Assembly (NCBI RefSeq): GCF_010686655.1
Contig: NZ_JAAGVY010000008.1
Location: forward strand, 1 to 64,000
Origin: Cryomorpha ignava
GTDB taxonomy: Bacteria > Bacteroidota > Bacteroidia > Flavobacteriales_D > Cryomorphaceae
Direction of reading: 5' to 3'
Length of the DNA stretch: 64,000 nt
Below, one piece after another: positions 25,774 through 34,898 of the stretch. The notes beneath the pieces were generated by a model. That model ran no database searches, was not told the origin of the DNA, and worked only from the letters and a program-made list of their open reading frames with translations. The position numbers were made by a program, and so were the translations under genes. How positions within the stretch are numbered: position 1 is the first letter of the stretch; every line of letters begins with the position of its first letter.

Positions 25774-26847
25774 ATGAGTGAAAAAAAAGTAACAATTCTT
25801 TCAATTGATGGTGGTGGCATACGCGGCATTATACCCGGAGTAGTGATGGAATATATAGAAGGAGAATTGAGAAGAATAGAAGGAGATGACAAGCGGATAG
25901 CAGATTATTTTGATTTGATTGCCGGAACAAGTACCGGTGGAATTCTTACCGGTCTCTATCTGATTCCGGATGAAAGCAATCCAACACGCCCTAAATACGA
26001 TGCCTCTGAAGCCGTAAACCTCTACTTTCTGAATGGCCCTAAAATATTTGATTTAAATCTTTGGAATCGCATCCGCACACTCGGTGGTATGACCGATGAG
26101 AAATACGATGCCGCCTATTTTGAAAAGGCACTAAAAAACTATTTTGGCGATTCATTGCTATCAGATCTTCTTAAGCCTTCTCTTATAGCCGCTTATGATA
26201 TCGAAAAACGTAGAGCAGTATTCTTTACATCCATAGAAGCTAAAGAAACTGCAGTGCGTAATTTTAAAATGCGCGATGTAGTTAGAGCCACATCCTCGGC
26301 ACCTACTTACTTTGAGCCTCCGCTTATTTACGCTGAAGATGGCGCCGCTTATGCCTTGATAGATGGTGGAGTATTTGCCAATAATCCCGCGTTGTGTGCG
26401 TATGCGGAAGCACGCAAGATTAATTTTAGCAACATTGGCAAAGCTATAGAGCCTTGCGGCGAAGAGATGCTTATTATAAGCCTTGGTTCAGGCGCCAAGT
26501 CTATGGCTAGAAAAAGGCCTTACCTGTATAGAAAGTACAAGGATGCTGGCAAATTAAAGTGGATTCCGGCAGTAATAGATATCATGACTAGCGGAAACTC
26601 CGAAACGGTAGATTATCAACTCATGCAGATCTTTGATACCATGACCCCCAGCGATAAAAATGACTACCATAGGGTAGATCCCGGCATAGGTCTTGCAAAT
26701 CCTGAAATGGACGACGCCAGCCCTGCAAATATGGAGGCATTGCGCCAAGCTGCCAAAGCTTACATAGCCGAAAACCAAAATGAACTTGATGTAATAGTCA
26801 GTAAACTAATAGCTCATAAGCAGGATAAAAAAGAAGAGTTGGCATAA
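25774..26847 (+). CDS. Patatin-like phospholipase
   Basis: 357 residues. The patatin fold shows the oxyanion loop SIDGGGIRGIIPG (about 9-21), the nucleophile GTSTGG (Ser53) and the catalytic Asp in DGGVFANNPA (Asp197). Such enzymes deacylate phospholipids or lipid droplets. Some patatins act in anti-phage CBASS systems (CapV), but no cyclic nucleotide synthase gene is adjacent, so a metabolic or membrane-repair role is more likely. There is no signal peptide. Confidence 0.92.
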   Translation: MSEKKVTILSIDGGGIRGIIPGVVMEYIEGELRRIEGDDKRIADYFDLIAGTSTGGILTGLYLIPDESNPTRPKYDASEAVNLYFLNGPKIFDLNLWNRIRTLGGMTDEKYDAAYFEKALKNYFGDSLLSDLLKPSLIAAYDIEKRRAVFFTSIEAKETAVRNFKMRDVVRATSSAPTYFEPPLIYAEDGAAYALIDGGVFANNPALCAYAEARKINFSNIGKAIEPCGEEMLIISLGSGAKSMARKRPYLYRKYKDAGKLKWIPAVIDIMTSGNSETVDYQLMQIFDTMTPSDKNDYHRVDPGIGLANPEMDDASPANMEALRQAAKAYIAENQNELDVIVSKLIAHKQDKKEELA

Positions 26848-27067
26848 CACTGCAGAAGGGTTCCCATTCTGTGCGGATTATTACCCTTCTATGTGTAATC
26901 TTACCCCAAAATATGCGCACTGAATCGATGTTTTTAATTTTTTTCATCTCGTTATTACATTGTAAATCAGTTAATTGTTCTAATTCCTTTCGGTGGAGCT
27001 GATTCTGGTATAAATCTCGCATATATAGTAGTATAAGATTTATTACTAACATTTAAAAACACATATC

Positions 27068-27259
27068 ATGAGCGCAACAGCAGATAAAATTAAAGGAAAC
27101 TGGAATACTATTAAAGGGAAACTAAAACAGCAATACGGAGATCTTACCGACGACGATTTAACATACGCAGAAGGTAAAGAAGACGAAATGCTGGGTAGAG
27201 TTCAGAAAAAAACTGGAGAGTCGAAAGAAAATATTAAAAAATTCATCGACAACGTATAA
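27068..27259 (+). CDS. CsbD family small stress protein
   Basis: 63 residues. MSATADKIKGNWNTIKGKLK and YGDLTDDDLTYAEGKEDE form the CsbD-like domain, with GRVQKKTGESKENIKKFID as the C-terminal helix. CsbD proteins are induced in general stress regulons, but their molecular role is unknown. Its size and the AAAAACACATATC leader are typical of a small, well-expressed Bacteroidota gene. Confidence 0.88.
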   Translation: MSATADKIKGNWNTIKGKLKQQYGDLTDDDLTYAEGKEDEMLGRVQKKTGESKENIKKFIDNV

Positions 27260-27392
27260 GTTCGATTTATTATGAAACAGATCAATTTGAAAACCCGTTG
27301 CCACCTGGCATCGGGTTTTCTTATATAAAATTGGCATTCCTTTTTGATCACTCATTCCAATTGCGTTTTAATTCTTTGTAAATTCGTCGGCT

Positions 27393-28316
27393 ATGGCGAT
27401 AAATATTGACAGGAATAAATACCAGAACCTCACAAAAATGGAGTTTCTGGCTCGACAGGTGGTTGAGGGTTTTATTACAGGAATGCACAAAAGCCCTTTT
27501 CATGGATTTTCGGTTGAATTTGCCGAGCACCGTTTATACAATACTGGCCAAAGCACGCGCCATATAGATTGGAAACTATATGCGCGCAGCGAAAAACTTT
27601 TTGTAAAGCGCTACGAAGAAGAAACAAATTTGCGATGTCGTATCGTGCTTGACACGTCTGCTTCTATGCGCTATCCCGAAGCAAAAGGCGACGACAAGCA
27701 CAGCAAGCTTACTTTTGCCACCTACGCGGCAGCTGCTCTTACCGAAATGATGCGCCGCCAGCGCGATGCTGTGGGATTGACCACTTTTTCAGAAACGGTA
27801 GAGTTTCACTCACCCGCCAAGTCAACAATGGCTCACCATAAGTTTTTGTTTAACCAAATGGAAGCCTATCTCAATGCAGAGCCAGACGCTAAGCAAACCT
27901 CGGCTGTAGATGCCATGCATCAAATTGCAGAGCGTATTCACCGCCGGTCGTTAATAGTTGTGCTCAGTGATATGTTTGACAATTCCGAAAAGCAAGACGA
28001 GCTTTTTTCAGCTTTGCAGCGATTGAAATTTAATAAGCACGAGGTTATTCTATTTCACATTACGGATAAAAGTACTGAGCTTGATTTTGAATTTGAAAAT
28101 CGGCCATACACATTCGTAGATACTGAAACCGGCGAGCAGGTTAAGGCTCATCCAAATGAAATCAGAGAAACTTACCTCAATCAAATGGATAAGTTTATGT
28201 ACGAGCTTCAGCTAAAATGCGGCCAGTACGGTATAGATTTCGTTTCTGCCGATATCGCAGATGGGTTTAATGATGTATTGTTAAAATACATGATTAAGCG
28301 AAAGAAACTTTTTTGA
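27393..28316 (+). CDS. DUF58 protein with von Willebrand A-like domain
   Basis: 307 residues. FHGFSVEFAEHRLYNTG and STRHIDWKLYARSEKLFVKRYEEE form the DUF58 signature. A vWA-like fold follows with MIDAS-type DTSAS (residues near 87-91), then VGLTTFSE and LIVVLSDMFD. In Bacteroidota such proteins usually work beside MoxR-type AAA ATPases and BatA/BatB proteins at the inner membrane, but no moxR is present here. It is a lone gene; its partner is presumably elsewhere. Confidence 0.9.
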   Translation: MAINIDRNKYQNLTKMEFLARQVVEGFITGMHKSPFHGFSVEFAEHRLYNTGQSTRHIDWKLYARSEKLFVKRYEEETNLRCRIVLDTSASMRYPEAKGDDKHSKLTFATYAAAALTEMMRRQRDAVGLTTFSETVEFHSPAKSTMAHHKFLFNQMEAYLNAEPDAKQTSAVDAMHQIAERIHRRSLIVVLSDMFDNSEKQDELFSALQRLKFNKHEVILFHITDKSTELDFEFENRPYTFVDTETGEQVKAHPNEIRETYLNQMDKFMYELQLKCGQYGIDFVSADIADGFNDVLLKYMIKRKKLF

Positions 28317-28408
28317 TTCATTTGGTTGATAATCTGATTTATAGAATGGCAGCAATAGATTTTTACAAAACCAATTTTAATTTTTTGATTAATTTCTGCT
28401 GAAATTCT

Positions 28409-28438
28409 TTTGGACAATGGAAATTTCGATTACTTTTG
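28409..28438 (+). promoter_or_regulatory. Promoter of tRNA-Asp
   Basis: TTTG at 28409-28412 and TACTTTTG at 28431-28438 are separated by 18 bases and match the Bacteroidota consensus on both boxes. Transcription would start about 25 bases before the tRNA. Confidence 0.65.
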
Positions 28439-28470
28439 CCACCGCTCCGCAAGGAGTACAACTTATACCA

Positions 28471-28544
28471 GGTCCGGTAGTTCAGTTGGTTAGAATGCCT
28501 GCCTGTCACGCAGGAGGTCGCGAGTTCGAGTCTCGTCCGGACCG
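28471..28544 (+). tRNA. tRNA-Asp (GTC anticodon)
   Basis: Acceptor GGTCCGG/CCGGACC pairs fully. The anticodon stem CCTGC/GCAGG surrounds CTGTCAC, giving GTC. The T-arm is CGAG-type around TTCGAGT. The discriminator is G and CCA is not encoded. Confidence 0.95.
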
Positions 28545-28575
28545 CAAAAAGCCACCCTTGAGGTGGCTTTTTTGC
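28545..28575 (+). terminator. Intrinsic terminator after tRNA-Asp
   Basis: AAAAAGCCACC and GGTGGCTTTTTT form a stem around CTTGA with a following T-run. Confidence 0.85.
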
Positions 28576-28601
28576 TTTGTATAGGTATCTTAGATTGCTA
28601 A

Positions 28602-29834
28602 ATGATTGAATCTTACGACATAGTAGTTATTGGAGGCGGCGCCGCGGGGTTTTTTGCTGCTATTCACGCAGCAAACGCTTCCGCGAATTCTGTTGTGATT
28701 CTGGAAAAAACCAATAAAGTGCTTACGAAGGTTGCAGTAAGTGGTGGCGGTAGATGCAATGTTACCCATGATTGCAATTACCCATCGCAACTGGTAGAAA
28801 ACTATCCCAGAGGAGGTAAAAAACTAAGGAAGTCATTTGAGCTTTTTGACGCTAAAAGCACTCAAAATTGGTTTGAAAACCGTGAGATTCAACTTAAAAC
28901 AGAATCGGATGGACGGGTTTTTCCGGTTTCAGACAATTCCAAAACGATTGTGGATGCACTCTGGCACGCTGCAGAAGAGAATGGAGTAAAAGTTCATTAC
29001 AAAAGGGAAGTAGCAAAAATAACAATGATCGAAGACGGAGGGTTTCGACTTGAACTCTCAAGCGGAGATCAAATTCTGGCAGCTAAAGTTATTGTTACCA
29101 CCGGCGGATTTAATAAAATAGGAGGCTATCAATGGCTTAAAGATCTGGGGTTAAAAATAGCAAAACCTGTTCCCAGTTTATTTACATTTAATGTGCCCGA
29201 TAGTGAAATGAAAGATCTAATGGGGCTTTCCGTTTCGCAAGGCGGCGTACAAATACCAGGCACAAAATGGAAAAGCGAAGGCCCTGTTTTGATTACACAT
29301 TGGGGATTTAGCGCGCCTGCAGTAATTAAACTCTCGGCCTGGGCTGCTATTTATCTGAATGAAATTAATTACAAGTTTCCCATTTTAATAAATTGGGCAG
29401 GAGCCGGTGAGCCATTCGTAAGAGAAGAAATAAGCGGTATGCGTCAGAAACATCCTTTAAAAGTTGTGGTCTCTAATCCCATGTTTGGTTTGCCGGCGCG
29501 ACTGTGGGAAAAGCTTTGTGCCATGGCAGAAATAAGCGCAAACTTAAAATTTGCTGATTTACCGGCTAAAAAGGCGAATAAATTGATGGAAAATTTGGTG
29601 CGTTGCGGATTCAATGTATCCGGAAAAACTACTTTTAAAGAAGAGTTTGTGACTTGTGGTGGTGTGGAACTTGATGCAGTTAACCTACTTACATTTGAGT
29701 CGAAAAAGGTTCCGGGTTTATACCTCGCCGGCGAAGTGCTTAATGTTGATGGGATTACAGGTGGATTTAATTTCCAGCATGCATGGACAAGTGGCTACTT
29801 GGCAGGGAAAAATGCTGGAGAATCGCTGCATTGA
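28602..29834 (+). CDS. FAD-dependent oxidoreductase, HI0933/YhiN family
   Basis: 410 residues. The N-terminal Rossmann fold IVVIGGGAAGFFAA (about 7-20) is followed by the family mark KVAVSGGGRCNVTHD (about 44-58), the insert domain, and a closing FAD contact GEVLNVDGITGGFNFQHAWTSG (about 380-401). The family is widespread, and some members reduce flavin or bile-acid intermediates (BaiN). The reaction in this organism is unknown. The start ATG lies 27 bases after the tRNA terminator. Confidence 0.9.
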   Translation: MIESYDIVVIGGGAAGFFAAIHAANASANSVVILEKTNKVLTKVAVSGGGRCNVTHDCNYPSQLVENYPRGGKKLRKSFELFDAKSTQNWFENREIQLKTESDGRVFPVSDNSKTIVDALWHAAEENGVKVHYKREVAKITMIEDGGFRLELSSGDQILAAKVIVTTGGFNKIGGYQWLKDLGLKIAKPVPSLFTFNVPDSEMKDLMGLSVSQGGVQIPGTKWKSEGPVLITHWGFSAPAVIKLSAWAAIYLNEINYKFPILINWAGAGEPFVREEISGMRQKHPLKVVVSNPMFGLPARLWEKLCAMAEISANLKFADLPAKKANKLMENLVRCGFNVSGKTTFKEEFVTCGGVELDAVNLLTFESKKVPGLYLAGEVLNVDGITGGFNFQHAWTSGYLAGKNAGESLH

Positions 29835-29934
29835 AGGGGTTTAGAAATTAGAAATCTTACGCCGAAATTATTAGGGATTATTGTGTTTTGGATCAACAAA
29901 ACATAGATACTTTTGTTCCTTTTAAAAACCAACT

Positions 29935-30423
29935 ATGAAAAAGATATTTGTATTCTTTGTATTCGCTACCCTTGGTGTTTCGGCCTTTGCGCAGAGCCCT
30001 ATCGGAGCCGATGGTAAGCAGTTTAATTTTGGTTTGGGTCTTTACGGTTCCGGAATTCCGGTTTATGCCGGATTAGACTTTGGGGTACATCCAGATATTA
30101 CGGTGGGTCCACAGATAGGTCTCGATCTTAACTTAGACTACTTAAGCATTTCCGGTAGAGGAGATTACCATTTTAATACGATTCTCGATATTCCGCGTGA
30201 CTGGGACTTTTATGCCGGACTTAATATCGGATTTGCTATCGGTTTTGAGGATGATCACGATCACGGCATCCATAATAAGAATCACGACCACGTGAGCGGT
30301 CTAGATTTGGGCTTCCAAATCGGAGGGAGATATTATTGGAATAGTAGCTGGGGCATCAATCTTGAATTGGGAGGAGGTAATAATCTCAATGGTGGTCGTT
30401 TTGGCCTTTCTAAAAGATTTTAA
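29935..30423 (+). CDS. Small secreted outer-membrane-like protein with a His/Asp-rich loop
   Basis: 162 residues. Signal peptide KKIFVFFVFATLGVSAFAQ. The mature part alternates aromatic and Gly residues (FGLGLYGSGIPVYAGLDFGV; GINLELGGGNNLNGG), as in small beta-barrels. Near residue 104-118 it carries DDHDHGIHNKNHDH, a possible metal-binding loop. No named family is recognised beyond generic outer-membrane barrel. It stands alone between the flavoprotein and fabV. Confidence 0.65.
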   Translation: MKKIFVFFVFATLGVSAFAQSPIGADGKQFNFGLGLYGSGIPVYAGLDFGVHPDITVGPQIGLDLNLDYLSISGRGDYHFNTILDIPRDWDFYAGLNIGFAIGFEDDHDHGIHNKNHDHVSGLDLGFQIGGRYYWNSSWGINLELGGGNNLNGGRFGLSKRF

Positions 30424-30523
30424 TTAGCTGATTTACTGAGAATATAGCTCGCGCATTAAGCACTAATTGCGGTGTCTTACTGGTTTGATCATTAGGTGGT
30501 TGGAGCTAAAAAATCAATATTAA

Positions 30524-31711
30524 ATGATAATAGAACCTAAAACGCGTGGGTTTATCTGCATTACCTCACACCCAACAGGCTGCGAGCAAAATGTTTTAAA
30601 TCAAATTGATTATATAAAATCGAAAGGAAAAATCGCAGGTGCTAAAAACGTGCTTGTTATTGGAGCATCAACTGGTTTTGGTTTGGCTTCGAGAATTACA
30701 AGTGCTTTTGGCTCAGAGGCTTCTACCATAGGTGTTTTTTTTGAAAAACCACCTTCGGAAGGAAAAACAGCTTCACCGGGGTGGTACAATACCGCTGCTT
30801 TTGAAACAGTAGCTCAAAATGCAGGCCTATATGCCAAAAGTATAAACGGCGATGCCTATTCAAAAGAAGTAAAAGCTCAAACTATAAAACTAATCAAGGA
30901 AGATCTTGGTGAAATTGATTTGATGATTTATAGCCTGGCGTCACCTGTAAGAACGCATCCTGAAAGTGGAATTCGATATAAATCGACCCTAAAACCAATT
31001 GGAGATACTTTCACCAATAAAACAGTAGATTTTCATACTGGAGAAGTAAAAGAGATAAGCATAGAACCGGGTACAGAAGAAGATATTGAGAATACGATTG
31101 CAGTAATGGGAGGCGAAGATTGGGAGATGTGGATAAGTGAATTGAAAAAAGAAAATTTGCTTTCTTCTAATTTCAAGACCGTGGCCTACTCGTATATTGG
31201 GCCAAAAATTACCGAACCGGTTTATAGAAAAGGAACGATTGGAAAGGCAAAAGACCATTTAGAGAAAACCGCTTTTACCATTACAAATTTGCTAAAAGAT
31301 ATTGGCGGAAAAGCGTACGTTTCGGTTAATAAGGCATTGGTAACCCAGTCTAGCTCTGCTATTCCCGTAATTCCATTATATATTTCCTTGTTGTATAAGG
31401 TTATGAAAGAAAAAGGTGTGCATGAAGGCTGTATTGAGCAGATTCAGCGGCTGTATTCCGAAAGATTATTTCTCAATCAGGTGCCACAAGATTCAGAAGG
31501 TAGAATACGCATAGACGATTTGGAAATGCGCTCTGATATTCAAGCCGAAGTTTCGAAATTGTGGGAGCAGGCTTCCACAGAAACGCTTCCATCTATTGGC
31601 GATTTAGAAGGATATAAAAATGATTTCTTTCATCTCTTTGGTTTTAGTTACGATCAAGTTGATTACGACAAGGAGTCTAACGAAATAGTCAGTATTCCTG
31701 GATTACAATAA
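30524..31711 (+). CDS. fabV: Enoyl-[acyl-carrier-protein] / trans-2-enoyl-CoA reductase (NADH)
   Basis: 395 residues, the normal FabV size. The N-terminus IEPKTRGFICITSHPTGCEQ is diagnostic. The cofactor loop NVLVIGASTGFGLASRITSAFG and the catalytic Tyr-X8-Lys (YRKGTIGKAK, Tyr234 and Lys243) are intact. It carries out the last reduction in fatty acid elongation and is usually resistant to triclosan. The C-terminal LFGFSYDQVDYDKESNE is conserved in the family. The gene is monocistronic. Confidence 0.95.
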   Translation: MIIEPKTRGFICITSHPTGCEQNVLNQIDYIKSKGKIAGAKNVLVIGASTGFGLASRITSAFGSEASTIGVFFEKPPSEGKTASPGWYNTAAFETVAQNAGLYAKSINGDAYSKEVKAQTIKLIKEDLGEIDLMIYSLASPVRTHPESGIRYKSTLKPIGDTFTNKTVDFHTGEVKEISIEPGTEEDIENTIAVMGGEDWEMWISELKKENLLSSNFKTVAYSYIGPKITEPVYRKGTIGKAKDHLEKTAFTITNLLKDIGGKAYVSVNKALVTQSSSAIPVIPLYISLLYKVMKEKGVHEGCIEQIQRLYSERLFLNQVPQDSEGRIRIDDLEMRSDIQAEVSKLWEQASTETLPSIGDLEGYKNDFFHLFGFSYDQVDYDKESNEIVSIPGLQ

Positions 31712-31873
31712 ACAGATGGATACCTAAAACATCCGTTAATGCCTACTTAAATAGGTAGCTCTGAGAGAACATATTTCATTTCTATTAAATTACGCTTGCC
31801 GCTTAACAAGTATTGGCAATGTGCTGCGCAACTGTTCAGTTTTCATCCGTTTGTTTGTAAAAATCTTGAATCT

Positions 31874-33466
31874 ATGAAACATGCTTTAGTGCTTTTTCTT
31901 TCATTTTTTCTTTCTGTTAATCTTGCTCTTGCGCAAGATGAGCCGGAAGGGTTGCTTGACCAATATGAAGGCGATTGGTTTAACCTGAGTCCCGAGCAAA
32001 ATAATGTCTTTGGTGTTTCGGTAAACGAGGCTTATAAGCATTTTGCAGATCCAGAAATTCAGCCAGTTATTGTCGCAGTTATTGATGATGGAGTAGATGT
32101 ATCTCATCCTGATTTGAAAGGCAAACTTTGGATAAATGCCAATGAAATACCGGAAAATGGAATTGATGATGATGCAAATGGATACATTGACGATATATAT
32201 GGATGGAATTATCTGGGAAATCCGGACGGTGAAAATATTGAGCATGAAAATATTGAGATTGTTCGTCTTTACCGACCTTTGAAAGAACGCTTTGAAAATG
32301 TGGATGCCGAGGCAGTTCCCAAAGCTGATAAAAAAGCGTACAAAGAATATCTCTTTTACAAAGCCGCTTACGATGAAAAAATAAGTGAACTGAATTCCGA
32401 GTATTCGCAATATGCTCAGCTTGCCGCACTTTATCAGGGCGCTTCGGCATATATGAAAGAGCAGCTGAAATCTGAAGAGTTAACAATCAACGACCTGATC
32501 AAATATCAACCTGAAAATGAAGACGATGGTCAGGTTCGCGATTTTCTTTTGATGGCCGAGCAGGAAGGGCTTAGGCAGTATCTTACCGAAAATGATTCTT
32601 ACTTTGAGTCTTCAATTCAGTATCATTACAATATTGATTTTAATCCCAGAACTATTGTAAATGAAGCCGAGGCTGAACGAAATAATACCGCTTACGGCAA
32701 CCCAATGGTTTGGGCGGGTAATCCCGATCACGGTACCCATGTGGCCGGAATTATTGGAGCCGTACGACACAATGACAACGGCATAAACGGTATCGCGAAA
32801 AACGCCCGAATTATGTCGCTTCGTGTGGTGCCCGATGGCGATGAACGCGATAAGGATGTGGCTCTAGCCATCAGATACGCAGTTAACAATGGCGCCAAAG
32901 TGATTAATATGAGCTTTGGAAAAGATTATTCACCCGAAAAAGAATTGATATACAGCGCAATAGAATACGCTTCCGCGAATGATGTTTTGCTGATTCATGC
33001 AGCTGGAAATGACTCTGAAAACAATGATAAGTTGGCTAACTATCCCGATGGTACAATGGGAAAGCGAAAGTCTTTTGAAAATTGGATTACAGTAGGAGCT
33101 AGCGGGCCTTTGCGTGATATGACCTTTATTGCAGAGTTTTCGAATTACGGCAAAAAATCAGTTGATATTCTTGCACCCGGAGTTGATATATTGAGCCTTG
33201 TATCAGGTGGCGGAGTTGATAGCTACTCGGGTACGAGCATGGCTGCACCGGTTGTGAGTGGAATAGCGACAGTATTGCGAGGAGCTTATCCCAACCTTTC
33301 GGCCAATGAAATTAAAGAAATCATTCTTCAGTCAGCTGATATTGATAAGAAACTCCACGTTATGTTTCTAGGTGATGACCTCAAAATAAAAAAGTTGATT
33401 CGAAACCCAGGCGTGCCATCTCTTTTTATGTCGCTCGTAATTGCAAAGGTTAAATCGGGCTCCTGA
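31874..33466 (+). CDS. Secreted subtilisin-like serine protease (S8)
   Basis: 530 residues from the ATG at 31874, giving the signal peptide KHALVLFLSFFLSVNLALA then Q. The catalytic triad is Asp71 (VIDDGVDVSHPDL), His289 (DHGTHVAGI) and Ser455 (GTSMAAPVV). An insert of about 210 residues between Asp and His, rich in Glu, Lys and Tyr, is common in Bacteroidota members. There is no type IX sorting domain. The C-terminal 35 residues (after SADIDKK) look unlike usual homologues, so the end could be truncated or altered. Confidence 0.9.
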   Translation: MKHALVLFLSFFLSVNLALAQDEPEGLLDQYEGDWFNLSPEQNNVFGVSVNEAYKHFADPEIQPVIVAVIDDGVDVSHPDLKGKLWINANEIPENGIDDDANGYIDDIYGWNYLGNPDGENIEHENIEIVRLYRPLKERFENVDAEAVPKADKKAYKEYLFYKAAYDEKISELNSEYSQYAQLAALYQGASAYMKEQLKSEELTINDLIKYQPENEDDGQVRDFLLMAEQEGLRQYLTENDSYFESSIQYHYNIDFNPRTIVNEAEAERNNTAYGNPMVWAGNPDHGTHVAGIIGAVRHNDNGINGIAKNARIMSLRVVPDGDERDKDVALAIRYAVNNGAKVINMSFGKDYSPEKELIYSAIEYASANDVLLIHAAGNDSENNDKLANYPDGTMGKRKSFENWITVGASGPLRDMTFIAEFSNYGKKSVDILAPGVDILSLVSGGGVDSYSGTSMAAPVVSGIATVLRGAYPNLSANEIKEIILQSADIDKKLHVMFLGDDLKIKKLIRNPGVPSLFMSLVIAKVKSGS

Positions 33467-33581
33467 TTTAGGCATCTTTCCATTCATTTTCTCGTCATAT
33501 AAGCAGCGTTTTGGTAGTTAAATGAATCACTTTGTGATTTCTATTTAACTTTTCGTAAATTTATTACCCTGTTTAGTAGAT

Positions 33582-34841
33582 ATGAAGATCATTTATCTTA
33601 AACCGTTGCTGCTTTCATTCTGCGCTGCATGGGCTTTTTTAGGCTCATTCTCAATTCATGCGCAGACCGGATCGGGTTCATTTCCCAACTATGGAGATGA
33701 AGGTTTAAGACGCGTTGACATAAACGAGATCATCGATAAAACCTACCTGCGCGATTCTACCTTTACCTATATTTCCACAGCTGAGTCTACAGAAGAAGAA
33801 TGGTTGCTAAAGGAGAAAGCGGTTTATTCATACGACAATCAGGGTAGGGAAGTACTACGCCAAATATTTGCAAAGGAGAACGATGCGTGGAAAGGATACA
33901 AACAGAAAAAAAGCACCTATATATCAGATTTTCTTGCTGCAGAAGAAGAGCTTATCCGAGCTGAAAATAAGGCTGTTTACGAGCCGTCAATTAAACGCGA
34001 TTTTAGTTATAATTATGTGGGTCTAATAAGTGAAATTACCACATTTGAAAACGTAAATACGCAATGGGTGGCCGATTCCAAAACCAGTTATACGTACAAT
34101 TCGGATTATTTGATTTCTGAAGAGTCGAGTTTTGAGTGGATGGAATCTGAAATGAAATGGGAAAGAATTTCGCGTTATTTGTATACCTACAATGGCTTAG
34201 ATGACCTTAAAAAAGAGGTGTTTCAAATTTGGGTCGATAGTCTGAATACCTGGAAAAATGAAACCAGTAAAGTTTACGAATACAATGAATCCGATGATCT
34301 TATTTCTACTACCCGCAGTACATGGAATAATTTGGAGAATGGATGGATTAATACATCTGTAGTTTCTATTCAATACAATGACGAGGGTCAGTTTTTAGGC
34401 AGTGCACAGAAACTTCTTAATCAAAATTCTGAATTTATACCCTCCCAATCTGAAACTGCAAATTACGATTCAGAAGGTAATATTGGCGAAATCGTAAAAA
34501 GTGCCTGGGATGAAAGTTCAGGTGTCTGGGATAATTATCAAAAGCAGGTGCATTATTGGAGTGAGTACAATCGTGGCAATTTATCGCAAGGAAGAAACGA
34601 AATAGAATGCTTTTTTGCAAATCCTTACACCATCGGGCTTCCCTTGTATTGCAGCTCGCTTAAGTCCGATGTTATTTACACAGTTTCAGTATACGATCTG
34701 AATGGAAGGTTTTTTTATTCTGATCATTTTCTGGGCAGTTCTTCTTTTAGGATTAAACGCTTTATAGAATCAGGTTATTACATTTTTCACATTTCCGGAG
34801 GCCTCGATTCCCATTCTGAAAAGGTTTTTATAAAAAATTGA
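33582..34841 (+). CDS. Secreted repeat protein with type IX sorting domain
   Basis: 419 residues. Signal peptide (LLLSFCAAWAFLGSFSIHA, then Q). Residues about 85-340 hold six or more imperfect repeats of 40-45 residues, each with a Y-x-Y-(N/D) start: YSYDNQGRE, YTYNSDYLI, YTYNGLDDL, YEYNESDDL, IQYNDEGQF and NYDSEGNIG, with Trp-rich ends. The last 75 residues form a beta-rich domain with VSVYDLNGRFFYSD and the terminal EKVFIKN, typical of T9SS type A sorting. The protein should be exported to the surface. Function unknown. Confidence 0.78.
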   Translation: MKIIYLKPLLLSFCAAWAFLGSFSIHAQTGSGSFPNYGDEGLRRVDINEIIDKTYLRDSTFTYISTAESTEEEWLLKEKAVYSYDNQGREVLRQIFAKENDAWKGYKQKKSTYISDFLAAEEELIRAENKAVYEPSIKRDFSYNYVGLISEITTFENVNTQWVADSKTSYTYNSDYLISEESSFEWMESEMKWERISRYLYTYNGLDDLKKEVFQIWVDSLNTWKNETSKVYEYNESDDLISTTRSTWNNLENGWINTSVVSIQYNDEGQFLGSAQKLLNQNSEFIPSQSETANYDSEGNIGEIVKSAWDESSGVWDNYQKQVHYWSEYNRGNLSQGRNEIECFFANPYTIGLPLYCSSLKSDVIYTVSVYDLNGRFFYSDHFLGSSSFRIKRFIESGYYIFHISGGLDSHSEKVFIKN

Positions 34842-34898
34842 GTTTTTAAACCCACTTCTCATTCTGAATTTATCTAACTTCATGGCAAAAGTAATCCC

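Noticed and set aside
25774-26847. CBASS effector CapV (patatin)
   Set aside because: No CD-NTase, E1/E2 or NucC-like gene nearby; neighbours are stress-related housekeeping genes.
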